Source: Streptomyces neyagawaensis (lineage in GTDB: Bacteria; Actinomycetota; Actinomycetes; Streptomycetales; Streptomycetaceae). From it: a DNA stretch of 64,000 nucleotides. The DNA lies in contig NZ_JAMGBG010000099.1 in NCBI RefSeq assembly GCF_023516595.1, positions 1 through 64,000 of the forward strand, written 5' to 3'. Below the pieces are notes generated by a model that did not search any database, had not been told where the DNA came from, and saw only the letters and a program-made list of their open reading frames with translations. A program made the position numbers and the translations under genes. This document shows positions 17,911 through 26,104 of this stretch, one piece after another; within the stretch, counting starts at the first letter, position 1; each line of letters opens with the position of its first letter.

Positions 17911-19149
17911 ATGCGGAAGATACTCGTCGTCGGAGCCGGCCAGTCCGGGCTCCAACTCGCCCTCGGCCTCCAGTCGCACGGGTACGAGGTCACGCTGATG
18001 TCCAACCGTACGGCGGACGAGATCCGGTACGGGCGGGTCATGTCGACGCAGTGCATGTTCCACACCGCCCTCCAGCACGAGCGGGACCTCGGGCTGAACT
18101 TCTGGGAGTCCCAGGCGCCGAGGATGACGGGTATCGGGGTCTCCGTCTCCGGCCCCGGCGCCGAGCGCCTCGTCGACTGGGTGGGGCGGCTCGACGGGTA
18201 CGCCCAGTCCGTCGACCAGCGGGTGAAGATGGCGGGCTGGCTGGACACGTTCGCCCAGCGGGGCGGCCAACTGGTCGTCCATGGCGCGGCCGTCTCCGAC
18301 CTCGACTACTTCGCCCGGGTCTACGACCTGGTCCTGGTCGCCGCGGGCAAGGGCGAGCTGGTCTCCATGTTCGCCCGTGACGCCGACCGTTCGCCGTTCA
18401 CCCGGCCGCAGCGTTCCCTCGCGGCGGCGTACGTCCACGGCCTGGAGCCCCGCCCCGAGCACCCCGACCACGAGGTGGCCCGCTGCAATCTGGTGCCCGG
18501 CGTCGGCGAACTCTTCGTCACCTCCACGCTGACCACGTCCGGGCGGGCGGACCTGCTCTTCTGGGAGGGGGTGCCCGGCGGCCCGGCGGACGTCTTCCAG
18601 GGCGTCACCGACCCGGCCGAGCACCTCGCCCTGACCCTGGACCTGATGGAACGGTTCGTCCCGTGGGAGCACGCGCGGACCGGCCGGGTCGAACTCACCG
18701 ACGCGGGCGGGGTGCTGACCGGCCGGTACACCCCCGTCGTGCGGCAGCCGGTCGCCCATCTGCCCGGCGGCGGGCTGGCCTTCGGCGTCGCCGACGTGGT
18801 CGTGGCCAACGATCCGATCACCGGGCAGGGCGCCAACACGGCGGCCAAGTGCGCGGCGGCCTATCTGCGGGCCATCCTGGACCACGGGGACGCGGAGTTC
18901 GACGAGGCGTGGATGCGGCGCACGTTCGAACGGTTCTGGGCGCAGACGGCGGGCCCGGCGACGAAGTGGACGAACACGATGCTGGGGGAGCCGCCGGAGC
19001 ACGTGCTGACCCTCATCGGCGCGGCCGGCGCCCTGCCCCGCGTGGCCGACCGCTTCGCGAACGGCTTCGACGACCCGGCGGACTTCGAGAACTACTTCTT
19101 CGAGGCGGAGAAGACCGAGGCGTACCTGTCGGAGGTCGCGGGCGGCTGA
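17911..19149 (+). CDS. Styrene monooxygenase-type FAD-dependent oxidoreductase
   Basis: A 412-residue flavoprotein. The dinucleotide fold is at the N-terminus (ILVVGAGQSGLQLALGL, GxGxxG at about 8-13). The later segments FGVADVVVANDPITGQGANTAAK and the overall pattern are those of StyA/indole epoxidase-type group E monooxygenases, which need a separate flavin reductase. None is encoded nearby. It starts 49 bases after cvnD in the same direction, so it is probably the fifth gene of the conservon transcript, a place taken by a cytochrome P450 in some other conservons. The substrate is unknown. Confidence 0.85.
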   Translation: MRKILVVGAGQSGLQLALGLQSHGYEVTLMSNRTADEIRYGRVMSTQCMFHTALQHERDLGLNFWESQAPRMTGIGVSVSGPGAERLVDWVGRLDGYAQSVDQRVKMAGWLDTFAQRGGQLVVHGAAVSDLDYFARVYDLVLVAAGKGELVSMFARDADRSPFTRPQRSLAAAYVHGLEPRPEHPDHEVARCNLVPGVGELFVTSTLTTSGRADLLFWEGVPGGPADVFQGVTDPAEHLALTLDLMERFVPWEHARTGRVELTDAGGVLTGRYTPVVRQPVAHLPGGGLAFGVADVVVANDPITGQGANTAAKCAAAYLRAILDHGDAEFDEAWMRRTFERFWAQTAGPATKWTNTMLGEPPEHVLTLIGAAGALPRVADRFANGFDDPADFENYFFEAEKTEAYLSEVAGG

Positions 19150-19236
19150 GCGCCCCGGGGACGACGGGCCCCGGCCGCCGCGCCGGCGACACCCGCCGGC
19201 CTCCCCTCGCGCGACATCACAGACCTCCCTCCTCCC

Positions 19237-20478
19237 TCACGACACGTTGGAGCCCGTGTCCGAGCCCTTCTTCGCCGTCCTCGGGAGTTTGGGGAGGGCG
19301 AAGCGTTTCAGGGGTTTGGCCTTGGGGTCGGGGCGTACCGCGCCGAGGAGGGGGTTGGCGGCGATCGGGGAGACTTTGATGGTGGTGCCGGGGCGGGGGG
19401 CCTGCACGACCAGGCCCTTGCCCAGGTAGAGCGCGACATGGGTGGCCTTCGGGTAGTACAGGACCAGGTCGCCGGGGCGCAGCTTGGTCAGGGGGATGCG
19501 CGGGAGACGGGCCCACTGCGCCTGGCTGGTGCGGGGGATGCGGCGTCCGGCGTGGGACCAGGCGCGGGAGGTCAGCCCCGAGCAGTCGTACGCCTTCGGG
19601 CCCTCGGCGCCCCACTTGTACGGCTTGCCGATCTGGGCGACCGCGTAGCGCAGCGCCTTCGCCCCGGTACGGGTCGGCGGCCGTACGGAACTCAGCGCGC
19701 CGGAGGCGACGAGCCTGCGCTGGGCCTCGGCCGTCGTGTCCCGGTCCAGCCGTTCGATTCCGGCGAGCTGCTCGGTGGTGAGGGAGGCGAGGAGCCGCTC
19801 GACCTCGCCGAGACGGCTGCGTACCGCGTCACGTTCCTTCTGACGGCGCTCGGTGAGGGTGAGCCGGCGGTCGAGGGCGGCGCGGGCCCGGCGGGCGAGC
19901 GCGTCCGTCGTCCGCTCGCTGCCGGTCATCCGTTCCACGGTCTGCGCGCGCTCCTGCGCGACCTGGCCGATCACATGGCCCTGCTCCAGCGCGCGGTGCG
20001 GGTCGCGGGCGAGGAGCAGCCGTACGTACGGGGAAAGGTCGGTGGTGCTGTTCTGGTACTGCTGCCGGGCCAGCCGTCCCGCGGCGCCCCGGCTGTCGTG
20101 CAGGGAGAGCCGGGCCGCGCTGAGCCGCCGGTCGAGACGCGCCACCTCCGCCCGCTGCTTGCGCAGCTCCTCCTCGGTGGCGTTGTACGCCTCCGTGGCC
20201 TCCTCCGCCTCCTGGAACAGCCGCCGCAGGTCGGTGAGGAGCCCGGCCACCGAGCGTGCGTCGCCGGCGGCGGTGTCGCCGTCGACGGAGGCCCCGGCGG
20301 TGTCGCTGTCGGCGGGCGGCGCGGCGATGTCGCTGTCGGACGCGGGTCCCGCCGTGTCGCCCGGCGGCGGTGCCAGCGGGGCTGCCGCGGCCTGGACGGG
20401 TGCCGTCGTGAGGAGTGTGCCTGCCGCGACCGCCGTGGCCGTCGCCGTACGGACCAGGCGCAGGACCTTTCCTGACAC
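19237..20478 (-). CDS. Secreted NlpC/P60 peptidoglycan hydrolase
   Basis: A 413-residue secreted protein. The Sec signal peptide is residues 1-31, ending VQAAA. An Asp/Ala-rich linker (about 40-73) precedes a long coiled coil (about 74-250) and a C-terminal NlpC/P60 domain with catalytic Cys299 in YDCSGLTSRAW and His347 in ATHVALYLG. It should cleave gamma-D-Glu/meso-DAP links in stem peptides during growth or division. The start GTG at 20478 follows GGAGGTGAT. The coiled-coil plus NlpC layout is that of RipA-like and Streptomyces Swl-type hydrolases. Confidence 0.92.
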   Translation of the reverse strand: MSGKVLRLVRTATATAVAAGTLLTTAPVQAAAAPLAPPPGDTAGPASDSDIAAPPADSDTAGASVDGDTAAGDARSVAGLLTDLRRLFQEAEEATEAYNATEEELRKQRAEVARLDRRLSAARLSLHDSRGAAGRLARQQYQNSTTDLSPYVRLLLARDPHRALEQGHVIGQVAQERAQTVERMTGSERTTDALARRARAALDRRLTLTERRQKERDAVRSRLGEVERLLASLTTEQLAGIERLDRDTTAEAQRRLVASGALSSVRPPTRTGAKALRYAVAQIGKPYKWGAEGPKAYDCSGLTSRAWSHAGRRIPRTSQAQWARLPRIPLTKLRPGDLVLYYPKATHVALYLGKGLVVQAPRPGTTIKVSPIAANPLLGAVRPDPKAKPLKRFALPKLPRTAKKGSDTGSNVS

Positions 20479-20580
20479 GTCATCACCTCCGGTGCGCGGA
20501 TGGGCCGTCCATCTCGCACCGGCAGGATGGGAGGAGCGACGGGCGGGCGCGCGCCGGGTGGGCCGTCCGGCCCGCCGAGG

Positions 20581-20886
20581 TCACTCGTCGGGGGACGGCG
20601 GCCGCTCGGGCGGCGTGGCGGATTGCCGTCGCGGCCCCGACCACGGCCACTTCAAGCCCCGGCCCGGGTCCGCGTCCGGCGCGTACTCGTACTTCCACAG
20701 CTGCCGCATGAACCCGCCCCGCCCGGCGTCGACCCTGCGGTACACGAGCACCGTGTCGGGTCCGCCCGCGGGATCGGGCACGGGGACCCGGTACGTCTTC
20801 GGAGGGTGCCCGGTCATGCCGAGCAGCACCGGCAGGACGCGCCCGTCCAGGGGGCCGCCGACGAAAGGGGTGTCCTGTGTCTTCAC
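20581..20886 (-). CDS. Conserved hypothetical protein
   Basis: A 101-residue soluble protein that I do not recognise beyond its resemblance to small actinobacterial proteins starting with an FVGGPLDGR motif (residues 8-16). The middle contains TYRVPVPDP and VLVYRRVDAG, suggesting a small beta-rich domain, and the C-terminus is Pro/Arg-rich. It starts with GTG and lies 24 bases downstream of the TetR gene on the same strand, so it may be co-transcribed with it. Confidence 0.6.
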   Translation of the reverse strand: MKTQDTPFVGGPLDGRVLPVLLGMTGHPPKTYRVPVPDPAGGPDTVLVYRRVDAGRGGFMRQLWKYEYAPDADPGRGLKWPWSGPRRQSATPPERPPSPDE

Positions 20887-20910
20887 CCGACCAGTGTCAC
20901 AGGACCGGTG

Positions 20911-21636
20911 TCACAGCAGGTGGGCGGCGTCGCCGACCACGGGCAGGACACGGCGGGCCAGGGCGCCGACGGCACCGTCCGCGGCCTCCATCGCGAGGGC
21001 GCCGCGCACGGCGGCCGCCGTCTGCGGGTCCCGGCCGGCGGTGACGGTGACACAGGCGACGAACTGCTCCACGAGCCAGTCCCGCAGCTCCGCCACATCC
21101 GGCTGCTTGCCCTCGTCGAGCCAGATGAGGGAGGCGGCCTCCACGGCGGTGATCCACATCCGGACCGTCATCCGCAGCCGGAGGTCGGGCTCCGCGACCT
21201 CCAGATGCCGCAGGATGTGCTCCGCCGCGGCCCGCCGCACGCCGTCCACGATGGCCGTCGCCCGTGACGTCTCCACGACACTGCCGCCCTGGAGCAGGGC
21301 GCTGAAACCGGCGTCGTGCCCGGCGACGAAGGTCAGATACCGGTCGAGGGCGCGGGACAGCCGGGCGGTCAGGGGGCCCTCGGCGGGCTCGTCGAAGCAG
21401 TGCTCCAGCTCCTCGGCGGCCGAGCGGAGGGCGGCCTCGTAGAGCTGTTGCTTGCCGCCGGGGAAGTAGCGGTAGACGAGGGGACGGGAGACCCCGGCCG
21501 CCTCCGCGACGTCGTCGAGGGAGACGTCCTCCGGGGCGTTGTGCGCGAAGAGTTCCAGGGCCGCGTCGAGGAGCTGGCTGCGCCGTTCCTCGACGCTCAG
21601 GCGGCGGTACGCGCGGGTGGGGGCCTCGGACGTCAT
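20911..21636 (-). CDS. TetR/AcrR-family transcriptional regulator
   Basis: A 241-residue TetR protein with the N-terminal HTH RRSQLLDAALELFAHNAPEDVSLDDVAEAAGVSRPLVYRYFPGGKQQLY (about 18-66) and a full-length helical ligand domain. In Streptomyces, regulators of this kind are often paired with AurF-like diiron genes. Here the diiron gene lies 336 bases upstream in the same direction and is a plausible target. The ligand is unknown. Confidence 0.9.
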   Translation of the reverse strand: MTSEAPTRAYRRLSVEERRSQLLDAALELFAHNAPEDVSLDDVAEAAGVSRPLVYRYFPGGKQQLYEAALRSAAEELEHCFDEPAEGPLTARLSRALDRYLTFVAGHDAGFSALLQGGSVVETSRATAIVDGVRRAAAEHILRHLEVAEPDLRLRMTVRMWITAVEAASLIWLDEGKQPDVAELRDWLVEQFVACVTVTAGRDPQTAAAVRGALAMEAADGAVGALARRVLPVVGDAAHLL

Positions 21637-21971
21637 ACCGGCAGGGTAGTCGCGGAGGGGGTGCCGCTGGTTTGGGGCCGTGCGCCTTCCAGCTCGGGGG
21701 TGTGGGTTTCTTCGGCGGGTGCGGGTGGGTGGGGGCTGGTCGCGCAGTTCCCCGCGCCCCTGAAAGGCGACCGGGGCTCCGCCCCGTGCTTTTCAGGCCG
21801 AAGGGCGGGCCACGGGCCCACCCCTTGCGAGGGAGGGCGGGCCGCAGGCCCGTCCCTCCAGGGGCGCGGGGCGGTGACACATGCGGCTCCGCCGCGTGGG
21901 CGCGGACAACCCCCACTCAGCCGCAGTCGCCGGCCGAACCCGTACCCCCGAGTCAGTAGGCGCCCCACCCC
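21637..21971. other. Intergenic region with dispersed GC-rich repeats
   Basis: Lies between the diiron gene stop and the TetR start, both transcribed leftward. It contains a CAGTTCCCCGCGCCCCT repeat near 21737-21755 and GGGGCTCCGCCCC-type hairpins to about 21870. These are common noncoding repeats of Streptomyces. No gene is supported. Confidence 0.55.
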
Positions 21972-22910
21972 CTAGCCCAGCAGCCCCGAGGACTTCCACA
22001 TCCGCCGCCCCACCCCCCGCAGCACCCCGATGTCGTCCAGGAAGTCCGTCAGCCGGCGCGCCCCCGTCTGCATGATGTCCCGCCGGTGCGCGCTCGCCCG
22101 GACCTGCGCGAGCGCCTCGCGCTGGTCGAGGCCGACGTTCGTATAGACGTCGGGGTTGATGAAGGCGACGGAGAAGACCCGGGCGAACTCACCGGAGGTG
22201 ACCCGCGTGAAGCTGCGGGACAGCCGGGGCGCCGTCACCATCTGCCGGCGCAGCTCCTCGCGGGCGTACCGCACATGCCGGGCCTCCTCGACCACATGGA
22301 TCCGGGTCACCCCGCGCACGAGCGGCTGGACCCGCTCGTCCGGGAACGTCAGCCGCTGCATCCAGTCGAGGATCTCCTCGCCGAGGAGGGTCGCCGTGAA
22401 GGACCCGGGGGTCGTGGAGATCGTCTTGAAGACCCGCCCCAGGTTCTGGTGCGTCCGGCTCACCGGGTAGTACGGGGTGTCCCCCTTGCTGATCAGCCGG
22501 GCGAACATCTTCGAGTGCCGGCACTCGTCCTCGATCTCGGTCAGCGCGTAGCGCACATGCGCGCTGGTCGCCGCCTTGTCGTAGATGTGCCGTACGAGCA
22601 GCTGCATGAGGATGATCTCGAACCAGATGCCGAGCGACGCCAGCGCGGCCGCCTCGTGCTGGGACAGGGCGATCCGCTGCTCCTCCGACATCCGCCGCCA
22701 CATCGGCGTCCCGTACAGCGACACCAGCTCGGGCGGCCAGAACCACTTACCCAGCTCGAAGGGCGCGTCCCAGTCCAGCTCCTTGTCCGGGTCGAAGGAG
22801 TGCTTCGCCGAGGAGGCGAGCAGGCGCTCGGCCACCTGCTCACGGTCCTTGAGCAGGCCGAGGGCGTCACGGAGCACCTCCGCCTCGGACACCGAGGTCA
22901 CCGTCGTCAT
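21972..22910 (-). CDS. AurF-like diiron oxygenase family protein
   Basis: A 312-residue helical protein of the AurF/diiron family (related to p-aminobenzoate N-oxygenase). Iron-ligand motifs are visible: EIEDECRHSKMF (E-x-x-H type), the glutamates in GEEILDWMQ, and VVEEARHVRYA. These should supply the carboxylate and His ligands of the four-helix bundle. There is no biosynthetic cluster around it, so it may serve a housekeeping or lipid-related oxidation. The start ATG at 22910 is preceded by GAGGTGGGA; a GTG 12 bases upstream is inside that site. A TetR gene downstream may regulate it. Confidence 0.85.
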   Translation of the reverse strand: MTTVTSVSEAEVLRDALGLLKDREQVAERLLASSAKHSFDPDKELDWDAPFELGKWFWPPELVSLYGTPMWRRMSEEQRIALSQHEAAALASLGIWFEIILMQLLVRHIYDKAATSAHVRYALTEIEDECRHSKMFARLISKGDTPYYPVSRTHQNLGRVFKTISTTPGSFTATLLGEEILDWMQRLTFPDERVQPLVRGVTRIHVVEEARHVRYAREELRRQMVTAPRLSRSFTRVTSGEFARVFSVAFINPDVYTNVGLDQREALAQVRASAHRRDIMQTGARRLTDFLDDIGVLRGVGRRMWKSSGLLG

Positions 22911-23181
22911 GGCTGTTCCCACCTCGTCGTACGGGGATTTTCGGTCAGTTACCGGCGGTCACCGCTTATGAGACTACTTGTCAGCAAGGGCGTCAATCCC
23001 CTGTGCGCGACTTGTTGACGACACGTCTACCGGCGGGGTCCGCGCGCCGTCGGCGGACCGGTCGGGCGCGCGCGGCGACGGCGGGGCGAACGCGGCCGGA
23101 ACTGTCGGTGAAGAAGCGCTCGGTGAGGTCGCCGGGGCCTCCTGCGCGGGCAGGCGGCTGAGTAGCGTGCCCGGGGTGTCC

Positions 23182-23979
23182 ATGCCTCCGCCGCCCCCGC
23201 AGTCGCACGACCCGTACGCCGCGGTGCCCGTCGTGTCACCGGCAGCCCCGGTCGACCCGGTAGCCCCGGTCGCACCGGACGGCTCGTCCGCTCACGTGGC
23301 CTGGACCCCGCCGCCCCCGCCGCCCCCGCCGCCCTCGCCGGTGCGCAGGAGCCGGATCGGGCTCGTCCTCGGGATCGTGGGTGGGGCCGTCGCCCTGCCG
23401 GCGGTGGGCGTGGCCGCGTTCGTGGTCCTGAGGGGCGACTCCGACGCCGCCTATCCAGACGCCGAGTACCGGCTGACGCTGCCCCCGAAGCTGCTGGACG
23501 GCGCGTACCAGCTGGAGCGGGAGTACTCCGACGCGTCCGACAGCGCCTTCGCGCGGGACGCCGAGCGCACCCTGGGTGGCCGGGACGTCGAGACGGCCGT
23601 CGCCACGTACACGGCGGTGAACCGCGGCGGGCAGCTGTCGGTCTCGGGCCTGCACGGCCGCTTCAAGGACCCCGACGGGGCGCGCGACACGATGCTGGAG
23701 CGTGCCGCCGGGGCCGACGGCACCGAGCCGGCCGTGCCGCCCCGCGACTTCCGTCCCTCCGGCTCCGACACCACCGTGACCTGCCAGCTTCTCGCCAGGA
23801 AGGACCTCGGGACGCGGACGGTGTATCCGCAGTGCGCCTGGAACGACGGCAACACCGGGGTGATGGTCCTGGTGGTCGACCCCGCGGTGACCGGCGAGGA
23901 CCCGGACGACGTGGACCTGGAGGCGAGCGCCGAGCTGACCCTGCGGGTGCGGGACGAGATGCGTCGGCCGATCCGCTGA
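23182..23979 (+). CDS. Membrane-anchored secreted protein with Pro-rich N-terminus
   Basis: 265 residues from ATG 23182 (GTG starts at 23167 and 23176 are in frame). A cytoplasmic Pro-rich segment with runs of nine prolines (about residues 41-49) precedes one transmembrane helix (IGLVLGIVGGAVALPAVGVAAFVVL, about 58-82). The extracytoplasmic domain of about 180 residues has two Cys (in VTCQLLARKD and YPQCAWNDG) that could form a disulfide. This layout is common in Streptomyces proteins of unknown function. It is divergent from the diiron gene. Confidence 0.72.
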   Translation: MPPPPPQSHDPYAAVPVVSPAAPVDPVAPVAPDGSSAHVAWTPPPPPPPPPSPVRRSRIGLVLGIVGGAVALPAVGVAAFVVLRGDSDAAYPDAEYRLTLPPKLLDGAYQLEREYSDASDSAFARDAERTLGGRDVETAVATYTAVNRGGQLSVSGLHGRFKDPDGARDTMLERAAGADGTEPAVPPRDFRPSGSDTTVTCQLLARKDLGTRTVYPQCAWNDGNTGVMVLVVDPAVTGEDPDDVDLEASAELTLRVRDEMRRPIR

Positions 23980-24003
23980 CCCCCACCTCCGGTCGCGGCG
24001 TCG

Positions 24004-24513
24004 TCAGCCGACGGTGACCCCGGGCTCCGGTGCGGCGGCCGGCCCCCCGAGCGGCTCCGCCGGGCCCGCCGGGAACGTCGTCCGCAGGGTGAAGGCGTAC
24101 GGCGTCGGGCCGTGCGCCCTGAGGTGCAGGAGCCGTTCCTCCGCCTCCGAGACGGAGGGGCGGTGACCGGCCGGCACCCACCACAGGGCGGTCACGGCCT
24201 CCGCCAGCCGCTCGAACCACTCCCTGCGGCGGGACAGCATCTCCCGGTGCTGCCCCTGGTACATGAACGTGGTCAGGGCGTCGATGTCCTGCCACATGGT
24301 CAGGTTGATGATCAGCCACTCGTCTCCGAGGACCGGGACGTCCGTGGCGTTGCCCGAGTCGCTCTGGAGGCGCCAGACGAATCCGGGGGCGGCGTCCGCC
24401 GCCGCGTTCACGGGGTCCAGCGCGTCGACGAAGTCCTTCAACTGGGGCGAATCGAGGGGGGCTTTCAGACGGGCGATGTTCACCTGGGCGAGTTCGTACG
24501 TGACGGCGGTCAT
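24004..24513 (-). CDS. DUF3291 domain-containing protein
   Basis: A 169-residue soluble protein matching the DUF3291 pattern: YELAQVNIARLKAPLDSPQLKDFVDALDPVNA at the start, PGFVWRLQ, then LTMWQDIDALTTFMYQGQHREMLSRRREWF and WWVPAGHRPSVSEAEERL. It has a ferredoxin-like alpha/beta-barrel dimer fold related to antibiotic-biosynthesis monooxygenases. No activity is established for the family. The C-terminal ~15 residues are Pro/Ala-rich. Confidence 0.85.
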   Translation of the reverse strand: MTAVTYELAQVNIARLKAPLDSPQLKDFVDALDPVNAAADAAPGFVWRLQSDSGNATDVPVLGDEWLIINLTMWQDIDALTTFMYQGQHREMLSRRREWFERLAEAVTALWWVPAGHRPSVSEAEERLLHLRAHGPTPYAFTLRTTFPAGPAEPLGGPAAAPEPGVTVG

Positions 24514-24640
24514 GGACCGAACGATAGGTCGGGCGTCTCGGGGGAGACACCCGTTATCTCAGCGGGCGGACAGCCGGTGCCCACCCGGCAGGCGGACAGT
24601 CGGTCCCCCAGCGAGCCTCCCACCGGGCCCGCGGTCGTAC

Positions 24641-26104
24641 TCATCCCGCCCTCTTCAGCACCGCCCTCATCACGTCCCGTGCGATCGGGGCCGCGTCCCC
24701 GCCGCCGCTGATCTCGCCCCGTACCGCGTCAGCGTCCTCGACCACCACCGCCACGGCCACCTCGGGCTCCAGCGCGTCATGGGACTGGGCCCAGCCGATG
24801 AACCAGGCGTACGGGGTGCCGGAGTTGCCGATGCCGTGCTGGGCGGTGCCGGTCTTGCCGCCGACGGCGGCGCCCCGGATGCGGGCCTTGCCGCCGGTGC
24901 CGTCGGTGACGACGCCCAGCATCAGCTCGCGGAGCCGTCTCGCGGTCGTCGAGGTCATCGCCTGGCGGAAGGTGCGGGTGCCGGCGGTGGAGACGGTGCG
25001 GCCGTCGGCCGTGGTGGTGCGCTCGACGAGGTACGGCGATCTGACGGTGCCCCCGTTGGCGACGGCCGCCGTGACCATCGCCATCTGCAGGGGCGTGGCC
25101 CGGGTGTCGAACTGGCCGATGGAGGACAGGGCGAGCTGGGCCCGGTCCATGTGGGTGTCGAAGCTGCTCGGCGCCACGGAGAAGGGGATGCGCACCCCCG
25201 AGTCGTTGAACCCGAAGGCGCGAGCCTTGTCCCTCATGGCGCCGAGGCCGACGTCCACGCCGAGCTTCGCGAACACCGTGTTGCAGGACCACTCGAAGGC
25301 GTAGCGCAGCGAGGCGTTCTCGCAGCCCTCGACCTCGTTCGCGAGGGAGGTGGTGGTGCCCGGCAGGGTGTAGGGGGCGGGGGAGCGGGTCGGGGCGTCG
25401 ACATCCTCGACGACCCCGGCGTCCAGCGCCGCGGCGGCCGTCACCACCTTGAAGGTGGAGCCCGGCGGATAGGTCTGCCGCACCGCCCGGTTGAGCATGG
25501 GCTTGCCCTCGTCCCCGTTGAGCCGCGCCCAGGCCCGCGCCACCGAGGGGCCGTTCCCGGACAGCAGTTCGGGGTCGTACGAGGGGCGGGACACCAGCGT
25601 CAGGACGCGTCCGGTGGCCGGTTCGAGGGCCACGACCGCGCCCCGGCGGGCGCCCAGCCCCCGGTAGGCCGCCCGCTGCGCCGCCGCGTCGACGGTGGTG
25701 ACGACCTCGCCGCCGGCGTTCTGGTCGCGGGTGATGTCGTTCCACAGGGGCAGGAAGGACAGCATCGGGTCGCTGCCGTCGAGGAGGGGGTTCTCGGCGT
25801 GCTCCAGCAGCGTCGTCCCGTACACCTGCGAGGCGAAGCCCGTGACCGGCGCGTACAACGGGCCGTCCCGGTAGGTCCGTTCGTAGCGGAGCTGCTCTCC
25901 CGTGTCCTTCGAACCGGTGACGGGCCGGCCGCCGACCAGGATGTTCCCGCGCGGCTGGCTCCAACGGGCGATCTCGGGGCGGCGGTTGGCGGGATTGGCG
26001 TCGTAGGCGCGGGCCTGGACGACCTGGACGCGGGTGGCGTTGACGAGGAGGGCGACGAGCAGCAGGGCGCACAGCGCGGCGGCACGGCGGATGTACTTGG
26101 TCAC
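24641..26104 (-). CDS. Class B penicillin-binding protein (transpeptidase)
   Basis: A 487-residue class B PBP. One N-terminal transmembrane helix (about 7-22) anchors it. The PBP dimer region includes SQPRGNILV. The transpeptidase domain has the three catalytic motifs: STFK (in YPPGSTFKVV), SCN (in FEWSCNTVF) and KTGTA (in VGGKTGTAQ). It cross-links peptidoglycan outside the membrane. The GTG start overlaps the stop of the SEDS gene (GTGA), so the pair is translated together and should form a glycosyltransferase-transpeptidase complex as in RodA-PBP2 or FtsW-FtsI. It may be one of several such pairs in the genome. Confidence 0.95.
   Translation of the reverse strand: MTKYIRRAAALCALLLVALLVNATRVQVVQARAYDANPANRRPEIARWSQPRGNILVGGRPVTGSKDTGEQLRYERTYRDGPLYAPVTGFASQVYGTTLLEHAENPLLDGSDPMLSFLPLWNDITRDQNAGGEVVTTVDAAAQRAAYRGLGARRGAVVALEPATGRVLTLVSRPSYDPELLSGNGPSVARAWARLNGDEGKPMLNRAVRQTYPPGSTFKVVTAAAALDAGVVEDVDAPTRSPAPYTLPGTTTSLANEVEGCENASLRYAFEWSCNTVFAKLGVDVGLGAMRDKARAFGFNDSGVRIPFSVAPSSFDTHMDRAQLALSSIGQFDTRATPLQMAMVTAAVANGGTVRSPYLVERTTTADGRTVSTAGTRTFRQAMTSTTARRLRELMLGVVTDGTGGKARIRGAAVGGKTGTAQHGIGNSGTPYAWFIGWAQSHDALEPEVAVAVVVEDADAVRGEISGGGDAAPIARDVMRAVLKRAG

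Noticed and set aside
20479..20580. Cyclic-di-AMP (ydaO) riboswitch before the NlpC/P60 gene
   Set aside because: Such elements often precede Streptomyces cell-wall hydrolases, but the leader is only ~100 bases and lacks the conserved core.
23238..23340. Collagen-like or coding-repeat finding in the Pro-rich N-terminus at 23182
   Set aside because: Poly-proline stretches are common in Streptomyces single-pass proteins and carry no special signal here.
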